A stretch of 64,000 nucleotides of DNA from Pantoea sp. SOD02 (GCF_024707505.1 NZ_CP102604.1:2108001-2172000); one strand, 5' to 3'; shown: positions 17,339-27,501, counted from the stretch's first letter. Notes: generated by a model from the letters alone, not told the origin. A program made the numbers and translations.

Positions 17339-18722
17339 GCGCGCGCAGAATACCTTCCACGCTCGCTTTCGCATCACCAAACAGCATCTGCGTATTGTCT
17401 TTAAAGAACAGCGGATTCTGTACGCCCGCGTATCCAGTGCTCATCGAGCGTTTAAACACAATCACGTTCTGCGCTTTCCACACTTCCAACACTGGCATGC
17501 CAGCGATTGGACTGCGCGGATCTTCCAGTGCGGCTGGGTTAACGGTGTCATTCGCGCCGATTACCAACACGGTATCGGTATCGCTGAAGTCATCGTTAAT
17601 CTCGTCCATTTCCAGCACCACATCGTAAGGTACTTTCGCTTCCGCCAGCAGTACGTTCATGTGACCAGGCAGACGACCAGCAACCGGGTGAATACCAAAG
17701 CGAACTTTGATACCGCGTGCACGCAGCTTTTCGGTAATCTCAGCCACCGGATACTGCGCCTGCGCCACCGCCATGCCATAACCCGGCGTGATCACTACAG
17801 AAGAAGAAGCTTTCAGCATCTCTGCCGTCTCTTCTGCGGTAATTTCGCGGTGCTCGCCGACTTCATCGCTTTCGCCGCCCACGCTTACGTCGGTACCAAA
17901 ACCACCGGCGATTACGCTGATAAAGGAGCGGTTCATCGCTTTACACATGATGTAAGAGAGGATGGCACCGGAAGAACCGACCAGCGCACCGGTAACGATC
18001 AGCAAGTCATTGCTCAGCATGAAGCCCGCCGCCGCCGCTGCCCAACCGGAGTAAGAGTTCAGCATCGAAACCACAACCGGCATATCCGCACCGCCGATCG
18101 ATGCCACCAGATGCCAGCCAAACACCAGCGCAATGATGGTCATTAGCAGCAGCGCAAACACCTGCGTGCCAGTGCTATCGGTTTGCACGAACCACAGCAT
18201 CAGCAGGAAGGAAACCACCAGCGCCGCGAGGTTCATTTTATGACGATGCGGCAGCATCAGCGCTGAAGAGGAGATCTTGCCGCGCAGTTTGCCAAACGCC
18301 ACCAGTGAACCGGTAAAGGTCACCGCACCGATGAAGATGCCGAGGAACACTTCGGTCAGATGGATATTTTCCATCACCGGCGCGAGGCCCGGCGCGTGAT
18401 CGATGTAGCTGTTGAAGCCCACTAACACCGCCGCTAAACCTACAAAGCTGTGCAGAATGGCAACCAGCTCCGGCATTTCGGTCATTTCGACTTTCTTCGC
18501 CAGACGCAAGCCAATCGCACCACCAATCACCATCGCCACCAGAATCCAGGCAACGTTACCTGTATTCGGGCCAAAAATGGTGGCCAGCAGCGCAATTGCC
18601 ATGCCGCTCATGCCAAAAATATTACCCTGCTTCGAGGTCTCGTGTTTCGAGAGACCGGCAAGGCTGCAAATAAACAGAATCGCGGCAACAATATATGCTG
18701 CAGTAACTAATCCGCCAGACAT
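17334..18722 (-). CDS. pntB: NAD(P) transhydrogenase subunit beta
   Basis: The product is 462 residues, the length of E. coli PntB. The N-terminal part has about nine membrane helices that form the proton channel with PntA. The C-terminal domain (from about residue 285) is the NADP(H)-binding domain III, with [15 protein letters not shown] and a conserved [13 protein letters not shown]. With PntA it couples hydride transfer from NADH to NADP+ to the proton gradient. It starts 11 bases after the pntA stop and is cotranscribed with it. Confidence 0.98.
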   Translation of the reverse strand: MSGGLVTAAYIVAAILFICSLAGLSKHETSKQGNIFGMSGMAIALLATIFGPNTGNVAWILVAMVIGGAIGLRLAKKVEMTEMPELVAILHSFVGLAAVLVGFNSYIDHAPGLAPVMENIHLTEVFLGIFIGAVTFTGSLVAFGKLRGKISSSALMLPHRHKMNLAALVVSFLLMLWFVQTDSTGTQVFALLLMTIIALVFGWHLVASIGGADMPVVVSMLNSYSGWAAAAAGFMLSNDLLIVTGALVGSSGAILSYIMCKAMNRSFISVIAGGFGTDVSVGGESDEVGEHREITAEETAEMLKASSSVVITPGYGMAVAQAQYPVAEITEKLRARGIKVRFGIHPVAGRLPGHMNVLLAEAKVPYDVVLEMDEINDDFSDTDTVLVIGANDTVNPAALEDPRSPIAGMPVLEVWKAQNVIVFKRSMSTGYAGVQNPLFFKDNTQMLFGDAKASVEGILRAL

Positions 18723-18733
18723 GTTGCTACCCC

Positions 18734-20263
18734 TTAATTCTTACGAAACATTTTCAGCATGCGCTGGGTGACGGTGAAACCACCGAAGATATTGATGCTG
18801 GCGATCAGCACGGCAATAAACGACAGAATCGTTACCCAACCGCCGTGGCCCATCTGCAGCACCGCACCCACCACAATAATGCCGGAAATGGCGTTGGTGA
18901 CAGCCATTAAAGGCGTGTGCAAGGCGTGACTCACGTTCCACACCACGTAATAGCCGACCACGCAGGAAAGCGCGAAGACGGTAAAGTGCGACAGGAAGTC
19001 CGCTGGCGCCACGTTGGCCAGGCAGGCAAACAGCACCACCGCCAGCGCCAGCAGCAAATACTTGCGCCACGGTGAAACCGGCTTGGCTTCAGCTTTCGGC
19101 AGCGGCTGGGCTGCGGGTTGCGCTTTCGGCGCGGCGGAAACCTGAATCGGCGGCGCAGGCCATGTCACTTCGCCATCACGAATCACCGTCACGCCACGCA
19201 CTACGACGTCTTCGAAATCAACGGTGATTTCGCCGTTTTTCTCTTTGCACAGCAGTTTCAGCAGGTTGACAAGATTGGTGCCGTAAAGCTGTGAGGATTG
19301 CGTAGGCAAGCGGCTTGGCAAATCGGTGTAACCGATAATTTTCACGCCGTTGGGGGTTAAGGTCACCTGATCGGCAACCGTCAATTCGCAGTTACCACCG
19401 GTTTGCGCCGCCAGATCGACGATCACGCTGCCCGGCTTCATGCTGGCAACCATCTCAGCAGTAATTAACTTCGGTGCCGGACGGCCAGGAATCAGCGCGG
19501 TGGTGACAATAATGTCGACTTCTTTCGCCTGCGCGGCAAACAGTTCCATCTCCGCCTTGATAAAGGCTTCAGACATTACTTTGGCATAACCATCGCCGCT
19601 GCCCGCTTCTTCTTCGAAGTCCAGCTCAAGGAACTCGGCGCCCATACTCTGCACCTGCTCTTTCACTTCCGGACGCGTATCGAACGCACGCACGATGGCA
19701 CCCAAACTGCCTGCCGCACCGATTGCCGCTAATCCCGCGACGCCCGCACCAATTACCATCACTTTTGCTGGCGGTACTTTACCGGCAGCGGTGATTTGAC
19801 CGGTGAAGAAGCGACCAAATTCGTGAGCGGCTTCAACGATGGCACGATAGCCCGCGATGTTCGCCATTGAGCTCAACGCATCCAGTGCTTGGGCACGTGA
19901 AATACGCGGCACCGAATCCATCGCCATCACGGTGACGTTGCGTGCTGCCAGTTTCTCCAGCAACGCTGGATTCTGCGCAGGCCAGATAAAGCTCACCAGC
20001 GTGCTACCGGCGCGCGTCAGCTCGATCTCCTGATCGTCAGGCGCATTCACTTTTAACACGATGTCTGACTGCCAGACGTCGTGAGTGTTGGTGATTGTGG
20101 CGCCGACGGCGATAAAGCTTTCATCATCAAAGCTGGCGCGAAGCCCTGCGCTCTGTTCAACGGTGACGCTAAATCCCAGCTTGATCAGTTGCTCAACGGT
20201 CTTTGGCGTGGCGGCCACGCGCGACTCATTGGCTAACCGTTCTTTGGGTATCCCAATTAACAT
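18734..20263 (-). CDS. pntA: NAD(P) transhydrogenase subunit alpha
   Basis: The product is 509 residues (E. coli 510). Domain I (about 1-380) resembles alanine dehydrogenase and binds NAD(H), with a [20 protein letters not shown]ossmann motif near residue 170. A linker with Ala/Pro/Lys-rich sequence follows, then four membrane helices from about 405 to 505. The ATG at 20263 has AAGGAAA upstream; the extra upstream residues of a longer frame do not belong to the family. It is first in the pntAB operon, with an unusual terminator-like hairpin in its leader. Confidence 0.98.
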   Translation of the reverse strand: MLIGIPKERLANESRVAATPKTVEQLIKLGFSVTVEQSAGLRASFDDESFIAVGATITNTHDVWQSDIVLKVNAPDDQEIELTRAGSTLVSFIWPAQNPALLEKLAARNVTVMAMDSVPRISRAQALDALSSMANIAGYRAIVEAAHEFGRFFTGQITAAGKVPPAKVMVIGAGVAGLAAIGAAGSLGAIVRAFDTRPEVKEQVQSMGAEFLELDFEEEAGSGDGYAKVMSEAFIKAEMELFAAQAKEVDIIVTTALIPGRPAPKLITAEMVASMKPGSVIVDLAAQTGGNCELTVADQVTLTPNGVKIIGYTDLPSRLPTQSSQLYGTNLVNLLKLLCKEKNGEITVDFEDVVVRGVTVIRDGEVTWPAPPIQVSAAPKAQPAAQPLPKAEAKPVSPWRKYLLLALAVVLFACLANVAPADFLSHFTVFALSCVVGYYVVWNVSHALHTPLMAVTNAISGIIVVGAVLQMGHGGWVTILSFIAVLIASINIFGGFTVTQRMLKMFRKN

Positions 20264-20802
20264 ACTGTTTCCTTTCAACAATTAAAGGATGAGGTTCTGT
20301 AAGTGGCAAAAAGCTCAAAAGCCGAAACAGTGTTTCAGCTTTTTATGAGCAAAATGCACAATGTAACAAAGTCTTTATAACCTACTGAAAATATGAAGAG
20401 TGATCCACAGCGATAACGCCTACTTATGACATTCACACAAATATTCAGACGCAAAGATTGAATGCCACGTTTTGCCACTGCATTTGGTGTTTATTAAAAA
20501 ATATTCTTCTGCGCAAAATCGTGTCATGTCGAATTAAGTATTATTAAAAACCTTTATTTAACAATGCGATAACTATTATGGCACTAAGTGTTACCAGAAT
20601 AAGTGGTTATCTGTGCAAAAAAGAGCCGTAACAGAAGTCAATGACAGGTCGATGAATAAATGGCAGAGATTGTCAATGTTATGCGCTTAAATTGGCTGAG
20701 ACAGGCCGATTATTACATGCAATAATCAGCGGCTAATCTGTTATACATCAAGAGTCCAGCACGTTTTCGTACTCATTTTGCGTAAGGCGAAGGATCATTT
20801 TT
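20264..20802. promoter_or_regulatory. Long divergent regulatory region between pntA and ydgH
   Basis: This gap of 539 bases is AT-rich and contains no credible gene. It holds the pntA leader hairpin (20317-20345) on the left. On the right, the inverted repeat GATTATT-N6-AATAATC (20708-20727) is followed by a -10-like TTATAC (20741-20746), about 60 bases before ydgH. The central 300 bases show nothing I can name; a small RNA or several operator sites could be hidden here. Confidence 0.55.
20317..20345 (-). promoter_or_regulatory. Intrinsic-terminator-like hairpin in the pntA leader (possible attenuator)
   Basis: On the minus strand AGCTGAAAC and GTTTCGGCT (one G-T/mismatch position) form a stem with a 3-4 base loop. 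It is followed by TTTTGAGCTTTTT, 50-80 bases before the pntA ATG. If pntA transcription starts upstream of it, it could end or pause transcripts before the gene. It also has a T-run on the plus strand. Confidence 0.5.
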
Positions 20803-21759
20803 ATGAAGCTGAAGAACACCATTCTGGCGTCAACCTTGTTATCACTGCTGGCTGCAAATGCGTTTGCGGCTAAAGAGTTAACGCCAGAGCAAGCGGCCGC
20901 GTTGAAACCATTCGAACGTATTAATATCAGCGGCCGTTTCAATGCCATTGGCGATGCAACTGATGCCATCTCCAAACAAGCCGATGCCAAAGGCGCTGAC
21001 TCTTTCTATGTTCAGGGTATTAATGATAGCAACGGCAACGGCGGTAACTGGCGCGTAACGGCTGATTTGTATAAAGCCAACGCACCAAAAGCGGATGACT
21101 CCACTAAATACCGCACCTTCTCCGGCGTGAAAGAACTGCCGAAAGCAGAAGCGTATCGCCTTGAGCCTTACGATACCGTATCGGTTAATGGTTTCTTCTC
21201 AAGCCAGCCAGATGTTAATGAAGCGATTGCCAAGGCAGCCAAAAATAAAGGTGCGGCATCCTTCTTTATCGTGCGTCAGGTTGATGCCAACAACGGCGGC
21301 AATCAGTACGTAACCGCGTATGTTTACAAGGCAGATGCGCCAGAACGTAAAGTACAGAACACCTCTGATTCAATCCCTGCGGATTCTGAAGCCGGTAAAG
21401 CCGCTCTGGCTGCTGGCGGTGCGGCGGCAGCGAAAGTGGCGATCCCAGGCGTGGCCTCTTCTGAGACCCCAAGCCGTAACGTAGGTCGTTTCTTCGAAAC
21501 GCAAAGCTCAACCGGTCAACGTTACACGGTAAAAACCGCCGATGGCCGCAGCGTGCAGGAAGTGAATGCGATTACTGCTGCGCAGATGCAGCCGTTTGAC
21601 ACCATCACCTTCTCCGATCACTTCGGTACCCCAACCGAAATCTCTGAAGCGGTTGGTAAACGTGCCGTAGAAAAAGGCGCTAAGTACTATCACATCACGC
21701 GTCAATGGCAGAACCAGAGCGGCGGTAACCTGACCGTCACTGCGGATCTGTTCAAGTAA
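20803..21759 (+). CDS. ydgH: YdgH family periplasmic protein with three DUF1471 (YdgH/BhsA/McbA) domains
   Basis: The product is 318 residues (E. coli YdgH 314). The signal peptide ends at ANAFA/A. Three repeated DUF1471 units follow, at about 35-90, 120-175 and 265-318. Each has the pattern PF/Y(E/D)xI/V..SG/NGxF, then a ...A..KGA.SF/YY.. helix, then GGN..VTADLYK/F. Single-domain relatives (BhsA, McbA) are envelope stress and biofilm proteins; the YdgH role is poorly known. It lies next to pntA and ydgI, as in E. coli. Confidence 0.95.
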   Translation: MKLKNTILASTLLSLLAANAFAAKELTPEQAAALKPFERINISGRFNAIGDATDAISKQADAKGADSFYVQGINDSNGNGGNWRVTADLYKANAPKADDSTKYRTFSGVKELPKAEAYRLEPYDTVSVNGFFSSQPDVNEAIAKAAKNKGAASFFIVRQVDANNGGNQYVTAYVYKADAPERKVQNTSDSIPADSEAGKAALAAGGAAAAKVAIPGVASSETPSRNVGRFFETQSSTGQRYTVKTADGRSVQEVNAITAAQMQPFDTITFSDHFGTPTEISEAVGKRAVEKGAKYYHITRQWQNQSGGNLTVTADLFK

Positions 21760-21767
21760 TTCCGATT

Positions 21768-21791
21768 AAGGGCGACTTCCGTCGCCCTTTT
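21768..21791 (+). terminator. ydgH intrinsic terminator
   Basis: AAGGGCGAC-TTCC-GTCGCCCTT forms a 9-bp stem and 4-base loop ending in a short T-run, 9 bases after the ydgH stop codon. Confidence 0.85.
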
Positions 21792-21974
21792 CAAAATCTC
21801 CCTCATACTGACTGCATAATCCGTGCGCAGATTTGCATAGTCTTGCATTGCCTTCCCCCTTTGCACTCCGTAAAATCTGCCGCCTGTTTTTAGGGGATTC
21901 CGTTTCAAAGTTGGCTAACTACCACGCGAGACTCCAGCGGAATCGCCACCACCCAGCATACTCTGCTGCTTAGG

Positions 21975-23375
21975 ATGGGCGTTTTGGATAAAAAATTAGG
22001 TCTTAGTGCGCTCACCGCGTTGGTACTCAGCTCAATGCTGGGTGCTGGCGTGTTCAGCCTGCCGCAAAATATGGCGGCAGTTGCCGGCCCGGCGGCGCTG
22101 CTGATCGGCTGGCTGATCACCGGCGTTGGCATCATCTTCCTGTCACTTGCCATGCTATTACTGACGCGGCTGAAACCCGAGTTGGATGGCGGCATCTTTA
22201 CCTATGCGCGCGCCGGCTTTGGTGAGCTGATGGGCTTCTGCTCGGCGTGGGGATATTGGCTGTGTGCGGTAATCGCCAACGTCTCTTATCTGGTGATTGT
22301 CTTCTCGGCGCTGAGCTTCTTTACCGACACACCGGATCGCGTGGTATTTGGCGATGGCAATACGTGGCAGGCAATGCTTGGCGCGTCGGTGCTGCTGTGG
22401 CTGGTGCATTGCCTGGTGCTGCGCGGCGTGCAAACCGCGGCCAGCATTAATTTGCTGGCAACGCTGGGCAAGCTGGTGCCGCTGCTGCTGTTTGTGGTCC
22501 TGGCGCTGCTGGCATTCAACTACGATCGCTTCCGCTTTGATTTCAGCGGTGTCGAGCTCGGTCAGCCGCTGTGGCAGCAGGTGAAGCAAACCATGCTGAT
22601 CACCTTATGGGTGTTTATTGGCGTGGAAGGCGCGGTGGTAGTTTCTGCGCGTGCGCGAAATAAGCAGGATGTCGGACGCGCTACGCTGATGGCGGTGCTG
22701 GCCGCGCTGCTGGTCTATTTGCTGGTTACGCTGCTGTCGTTAGGCGTGATTCCGCGAGCCGAACTGGCACAGATGCGCAATCCTTCCATGGCCGGTTTGA
22801 TGAAGCATCTGCTGGGTCATTGGGGCGATGCGGTGATTGCGGTTGGGTTGATTATTTCGGTGTGCGGCGCCTATCTGAGCTGGACAATTATGGCCGCTGA
22901 AGTGCCGTTCCTCGCCGCACAACAAGGTGCCTTCCCGCGCAGTATCGCGCGTCAGAATCGCCACAACTCCCCTTCAGCCTCGTTATGGTTGACCAACGGC
23001 AGCGTGCAGGTTTGCCTGATCTTGATTGCCTTAACTGGCGCGGATTACAACACGCTTCTGACCATCGCCTCAGAAATGATTCTGGTGCCTTATCTGCTGG
23101 TCGGACTGTATCTGATTAAGGTGGTGCGCGGGCAGAACAAACCCTGGGCGATGTTTACCGGCATCGGCGCCAGCGCGTATGGCATTTGGTTGCTGTATGC
23201 GTCCGGTCCCTTGCATCTGCTGCTCTCTGTGGTGCTTTATGCGCCTGGACTGCTGCTGTTCCTGTACGCACGACGCGGCGGCCGTGGCGACAACGTGTTG
23301 TCACAGCTGGAGCGCATCGCGATTGTGTTGTTGATGGCGGCGTCACTGCCCGCGTTGTGGCAGCTAACGAATTAG
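21975..23375 (+). CDS. ydgI: YdgI/ArcD-like basic amino acid antiporter (APC superfamily)
   Basis: The product is 466 residues with 12-13 predicted membrane helices. It aligns along its whole length with E. coli YdgI, including LGLSALTALVLSSMLGAG, ELDGGIFTYAR, CSAWGYWLCAVIANVSYL and FIGVEGAVVVSARARNK. The APC-family GAGVFSLP motif in helix 1 is the substrate-binding unwound region. It is annotated as a putative arginine/ornithine-type antiporter; transport activity is inferred from the family. Its stop overlaps that of the convergent unknown gene. The ribosome-binding site is weak. Confidence 0.93.
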   Translation: MGVLDKKLGLSALTALVLSSMLGAGVFSLPQNMAAVAGPAALLIGWLITGVGIIFLSLAMLLLTRLKPELDGGIFTYARAGFGELMGFCSAWGYWLCAVIANVSYLVIVFSALSFFTDTPDRVVFGDGNTWQAMLGASVLLWLVHCLVLRGVQTAASINLLATLGKLVPLLLFVVLALLAFNYDRFRFDFSGVELGQPLWQQVKQTMLITLWVFIGVEGAVVVSARARNKQDVGRATLMAVLAALLVYLLVTLLSLGVIPRAELAQMRNPSMAGLMKHLLGHWGDAVIAVGLIISVCGAYLSWTIMAAEVPFLAAQQGAFPRSIARQNRHNSPSASLWLTNGSVQVCLILIALTGADYNTLLTIASEMILVPYLLVGLYLIKVVRGQNKPWAMFTGIGASAYGIWLLYASGPLHLLLSVVLYAPGLLLFLYARRGGRGDNVLSQLERIAIVLLMAASLPALWQLTN

Positions 23376-23785
23376 TGCGGCTGGACCGGAATGGAAACGC
23401 ACAGCAGGTCATCCTGCTGTGTCAGATTGAGCGGCTTACGGTATTCCTGATGAATAGCGTCAAGCTGCTCGGCTGACAGCGGATATGGCAGCTGAATATC
23501 AAAGCGGCTGATGTGCTGTTGCTCGGCCAACGTGATAAGGCGCGCGATATTAATCTCGTCGCTCACCTGCGTTGAAATGATTTGTAATGCTAATTCTTTC
23601 AGATGATCGTCGCTGGCCTGAAGGTTGTGCGCCGATTTACGCGTCACCATGCCAAATATAGGCATCACGCCATAAATGGCATCGACAAAACTCCAACGTT
23701 TTTTGCAGGAAGCGGAGAGAAAATCACTGTAATTGAAGCAGATGCGATCACTGTATCCGGCTGAAGCCAGCTCTTTATCAGACAC
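23372..23785 (-). CDS. Uncharacterised 137-residue cytoplasmic protein
   Basis: I do not recognise a family. The frame extends to 23854, but the GTG at 23785 has an excellent AGGAGG nine bases upstream, so I take that start (137 residues). There is no signal peptide or membrane segment. The first third has three Cys and aromatic residues (FNYSDFLSASCKKRWSF). The rest is mixed alpha/beta with a helix LIAxLAEQQHISRFDIQLPYPL and ends VSIPVQPH. It occupies the place held by folM and ydgC in E. coli, between ydgI and rstA, and is divergent from rstA. Coding status rests on ribosome-binding site, length and position. Confidence 0.7.
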   Translation of the reverse strand: MSDKELASAGYSDRICFNYSDFLSASCKKRWSFVDAIYGVMPIFGMVTRKSAHNLQASDDHLKELALQIISTQVSDEINIARLITLAEQQHISRFDIQLPYPLSAEQLDAIHQEYRKPLNLTQQDDLLCVSIPVQPH

Positions 23786-23961
23786 TCTCGCACTCCTCCT
23801 GTTTTTCGTTACGGTTCCGAACCTTGCGCTACAACGCGCCGCTAATGATGGCACATTTCACGGTATACATACCAGTAACGCAGGGATATTTCGTGCGGTA
23901 ACGTAGAGCTCAGGACCAGGAAAAGCTATGCTGCTGGCATTCTCATCCGTCACAGTGAATT

Positions 23962-24687
23962 ATGAACAAAATCGTCTATGTGGAAGATGAGCCAGAAGTG
24001 GGCGAATTGATCGCCGCTTACCTTGGCCGCCACGATATTGAAGTTATTGTTGAAACGCGCGGTGACCGCGCCGAAGCCACCATCGCCCTGCACGATCCCG
24101 ATTTAGTGATGCTGGATATCATGTTACCCGGCAAGGATGGCATGACATTGTGCCGCGATCTGCGTGCCAGCTGGCAAGGTCCGATTGTCTTGCTCACCTC
24201 ACTCGACAGCGACATGAACCATATTCTGTCACTGGAAATGGGCGCTAACGATTACATCCTCAAAACCACGCCGCCAGCGGTGTTGCTGGCGCGCCTGCGT
24301 TTGCATCTGCGTCAGGCGCATGTCGGTCAGCCGGAAGTGACGCCCGCCATTCAAAGTTCGCAGCGCGTGCTGCGATTCGGTTCACTGACCATCGATTCGC
24401 TCAATCGTCAGGTGACGCTGTTCGAGGAAAATATTGTACTGTCCACCGCCGATTTCGATCTGCTGTGGGAACTGGCGAATCATGCCGGGCAAATCCTCAA
24501 TCGCGATGCGCTGCTGAAAACCCTGCGCGGCGTAACCTACGATGGCATGGATCGCAGCATTGATGTGGCGATTTCTCGCCTGCGCAAAAAACTGTACGAC
24601 AGCGCCACCGAGCCGTTCCGCATTAAAACCATCCGTAACAAAGGCTATCTGTTCGCGCCTCAGGCCTGGGATACCCGTTCCGCATGA
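23962..24687 (+). CDS. rstA: Response regulator RstA (OmpR family)
   Basis: The product is 241 residues. The receiver domain (1-115) has the acidic pocket Glu8/Asp9 and phospho-acceptor Asp52 (LDIMLPGKDG), Thr and Lys switch residues (LLTSLDS, LKTT). The C-terminal winged helix of the OmpR type spans about 130-235 (DGMDRSIDVAISRLRKKLYD). It is phosphorylated by RstB. RstA binds TACATNTNGTTACA-type sites, one of which is found upstream of asr in this window. The stop overlaps the rstB start by four bases. Confidence 0.96.
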   Translation: MNKIVYVEDEPEVGELIAAYLGRHDIEVIVETRGDRAEATIALHDPDLVMLDIMLPGKDGMTLCRDLRASWQGPIVLLTSLDSDMNHILSLEMGANDYILKTTPPAVLLARLRLHLRQAHVGQPEVTPAIQSSQRVLRFGSLTIDSLNRQVTLFEENIVLSTADFDLLWELANHAGQILNRDALLKTLRGVTYDGMDRSIDVAISRLRKKLYDSATEPFRIKTIRNKGYLFAPQAWDTRSA

Positions 24688-25994
24688 GAAAGCTCTTTAT
24701 TCAGTTCTATTTGCTGCTGTTCGTCTGTTTTCTGGTGATGACGCTGCTGGTTGGGCTGGTGTACAAGTTCACCGCCGAACGCGCCGGACGCCAGTCAATG
24801 AACGATTTGATGGCCAGTTCGCTGTTTTTGATGCGCAGCGAACTGCGCGAGATCCCGCCGCGCGACTGGAGCAAAACCATTCGCAGCCTCGATCTCGATC
24901 TGTCGTTTGATCTGAATATTGAGCCGATGAGCAAATATCAGCTGGGTGACGCGGACATGAAGCGCCTGCGCGCTGGCGAGATCGTGGCGATTGACGATCA
25001 GTACACCTTCTTACAGCACATTCCGCGCAGCCATTACGTGCTTTCCGTCGGCCCAATCCCTTACCTTTTCTACCTGCACCAGATGCGCATTCTGGATATC
25101 GCGCTGCTGGCGTTTATCGGTATGTCGCTGGCGCTGCCGGTGTTTATCTGGCTACGTCCACACTGGCAAGAGATGCAGCGGCTGGAGAAAGCCGCCGAAC
25201 GTTTTGGTCGCGGCGAACTCGACGTGCGCACCCATTTTGAAAGCACCTCCAGCCTGCACAGTCTTGGCGTGGCGTTTAATCAGATGGCGGAGAACATCAA
25301 CACGCTGGTTGCCAGTAAGAAACAGCTGATTGACGGCATCGCGCACGAGTTGCGTACGCCGCTGGTGCGGCTGCGTTACCGGCTGGAGATGAGCGATAAC
25401 CTCACCGATGCGGAATCCGCCGCGCTGAACCGCGATGTGGGTCAGCTGGAGAGTTTGATTGAGGAGTTGCTGACGTATGCACGCCTCGATCGTCCGCGCG
25501 TTGATCTCCATCTGCAATCTTTCGATCTGGCGCAATGGCTGCGTGTGCATATCGAAGATGTGCAAACCATGAATCCGCAGACGCAGATTGCGCTGGATAT
25601 CCCGCAGCTGGAGAACGTCGGCAGCGCCGATACGCGCCTGATGGAGCGCGTGCTGGATAATCTGGTGAACAATGCCCTGCGCTATGCGCAACAGCGTTTA
25701 CGCGTCAGCTTATGGTTTGATGGCGCGCTGGGCTGTTTGCAGGTGGAAGACGACGGTCCGGGCATTCCGCAGGAAGAGCGCGCCCGCGTGTTTGAACCTT
25801 TTGTCCGCCTCGATCCGAGCCGCGATCGCGCCACTGGCGGCTGTGGTTTGGGTCTGGCGATCGTCCACTCTATTGCGCTGGCGATGCAGGGAAATGTCTC
25901 GATTGAGAGCAGCCCGCTCGGCGGCGCCAGCGTTCGCTTTTGCTGGCCGGTTGATCTACCCTTGCGGGACATTGCGCCACGCTTACCGTCATAA
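24684..25994 (+). CDS. rstB: Sensor histidine kinase RstB
   Basis: The product is 436 residues. TM1 is at about 7-28, a periplasmic sensor domain to 130, TM2 at about 136-157, then HAMP, the dimerisation/phosphoacceptor helix with His221 (IDGIAHELRTPLVRLRY), and the ATPase domain with N box (LDNLVNNALRYA), G1 (VEDDGPGIP), F box (VFEPFVRLD) and G2 (GGCGLGLAIV). It phosphorylates RstA and in E. coli is part of the PhoP-linked acid and Mg response. It overlaps rstA by ATGA. The carboxypeptidase gene begins 12 bases downstream and is probably in the same transcript. Confidence 0.96.
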   Translation: MRKLFIQFYLLLFVCFLVMTLLVGLVYKFTAERAGRQSMNDLMASSLFLMRSELREIPPRDWSKTIRSLDLDLSFDLNIEPMSKYQLGDADMKRLRAGEIVAIDDQYTFLQHIPRSHYVLSVGPIPYLFYLHQMRILDIALLAFIGMSLALPVFIWLRPHWQEMQRLEKAAERFGRGELDVRTHFESTSSLHSLGVAFNQMAENINTLVASKKQLIDGIAHELRTPLVRLRYRLEMSDNLTDAESAALNRDVGQLESLIEELLTYARLDRPRVDLHLQSFDLAQWLRVHIEDVQTMNPQTQIALDIPQLENVGSADTRLMERVLDNLVNNALRYAQQRLRVSLWFDGALGCLQVEDDGPGIPQEERARVFEPFVRLDPSRDRATGGCGLGLAIVHSIALAMQGNVSIESSPLGGASVRFCWPVDLPLRDIAPRLPS

Positions 25995-26006
25995 GGAGCT
26001 TTATAC

Positions 26007-27494
26007 GTGACTTCAGCTTATCAAGAACTTAGCCGCACTTTTCAGCGTCTCTCCCGCTTTGGCCATTTAGGCGCCATTGCCGGTGTCGATATGCAAACCA
26101 CCATGCCTCCGGGCGGCAGCCAAGCACGCGGTGAAGCGATGGCCGAACTGAGCGTGTTCATGCACGAAGTGCTGACCGATAAACGCCTCCGCGGGCTGTT
26201 TGATGCCGCGCAGCAGGAATCACTGAATGATGTCGAGCAGGTTAACCTGAGCGAGATGCAGCGCGCCTGGCAGCAAGCGACGCTGCTGCCTGCGTCACTG
26301 GTGGAAGCCAAGTCGCTGGCCGGTTCACGCTGTGAGCACGCCTGGCGTCAGCAGCGTCCAGCGAACGACTGGCAAGGTTTCTCCGCCAATCTGAAAGAAG
26401 TGGTGAAGCTGAGCCGTGAAGAGGCGCAGCTGCGTGCCGATGCGCTTGGCGTATCGCGCTACGATGCGCTGCTGGATGTGTTTGAGCCGGGCATGACCAG
26501 CGCGCAGCTGGATCAAACCTTTGGCGATTTGAAAAGCTGGTTGCCCGACCTATTGCAAAAAGCAGTGGCGAAGCAGCAGCAAACGCCGATCGCGCAGCCG
26601 GTGGGTCCGTTTGCCATCGAATCACAGAAACAGCTGGGCCTGAGCGTGATGAAAACGCTGGGCTTCGATTTCAATCACGGCCGGTTGGATGTGAGTGCGC
26701 ACCCGTTCTGCGGCGGCGTGCCGGAAGATGTGCGCATCACCACGCGTTACAACGAGAACGACTTCCTCAGCGCCATGATGGGCGTGATCCATGAAACCGG
26801 CCATGCGCGTTACGAGCAGAATTTGCCAAAACAGTGGCGCGGTCAGCCGGTGGCGCAGGCGCGTTCTACCGCGATTCATGAATCTCAAAGCCTGTTTATG
26901 GAGATGCAGCTGGGGCGAAGTAAAGCCTTCCTGCAGCATATACATCCGCAGGTGGTGGCGCTGATGGGCGATCAGCCTGCGCTGGAGTTAAACAACTTTA
27001 TTCGTCAGACGCAGCGCGTGAAGCCGGGCTTTATTCGCGTTGATGCCGATGAGTTGAGCTATCCGGCGCACGTAATTTTACGTTACGAGATCGAGCGCGC
27101 GCTGATTGAGGGCGAGATTGAGGTTGATGATATCCCGGCGTTGTGGGACGAGAAGATGCAGCAGTCATTAGGCATTGATACACGCGGTAATTACCGCGAC
27201 GGCTGCATGCAGGATATTCACTGGACCGACGGCGCGTTTGGCTATTTCCCAACCTACACCTTAGGCGCGATGTACGCGGCCCAGCTGTTCCAGGCGGTGA
27301 AGCGTGCAATTCCGCAGGTCGAGACGCTGATCCAACAAGGTGATTTGCAGCCGGTGTTTGACTGGCTCCAGCAGAACATCTGGCAGCACGGTAGCCGTTT
27401 CCCGACGCAGCAGCTGCTGATCAATGCCACCGGCGAAGCGCTGAATCCGCACTATTTCCGCCAGCACCTTGAACAACGTTATCTGTCTGAGTAA
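26007..27494 (+). CDS. M32-family metallocarboxypeptidase (Taq-type)
   Basis: The product is a 495-residue, mostly alpha-helical zinc or cobalt carboxypeptidase. The metal motif HETGH is at 262-266, with the third ligand Glu in IHESQS about 30 residues later. Family blocks DVRITTRY and GxxKPGFIRVDADELSYPAHVILRYEIE-like segments are present. Members remove C-terminal residues from peptides with broad specificity, not usually proline. There is no signal peptide, so it is cytoplasmic. It follows rstB by 12 bases with AAGGAG, suggesting cotranscription with the two-component system. E. coli K-12 has no gene at this place, as far as I recall. Confidence 0.93.
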   Translation: MTSAYQELSRTFQRLSRFGHLGAIAGVDMQTTMPPGGSQARGEAMAELSVFMHEVLTDKRLRGLFDAAQQESLNDVEQVNLSEMQRAWQQATLLPASLVEAKSLAGSRCEHAWRQQRPANDWQGFSANLKEVVKLSREEAQLRADALGVSRYDALLDVFEPGMTSAQLDQTFGDLKSWLPDLLQKAVAKQQQTPIAQPVGPFAIESQKQLGLSVMKTLGFDFNHGRLDVSAHPFCGGVPEDVRITTRYNENDFLSAMMGVIHETGHARYEQNLPKQWRGQPVAQARSTAIHESQSLFMEMQLGRSKAFLQHIHPQVVALMGDQPALELNNFIRQTQRVKPGFIRVDADELSYPAHVILRYEIERALIEGEIEVDDIPALWDEKMQQSLGIDTRGNYRDGCMQDIHWTDGAFGYFPTYTLGAMYAAQLFQAVKRAIPQVETLIQQGDLQPVFDWLQQNIWQHGSRFPTQQLLINATGEALNPHYFRQHLEQRYLSE

Positions 27495-27501
27495 ACTGCG
27501 C

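Noticed and set aside
17277..18146. 289-codon plus-strand frame opposite pntB
   Set aside because: It starts inside the uspE/pntB terminator region and is His/Arg-rich, typical of antisense to a membrane protein gene.
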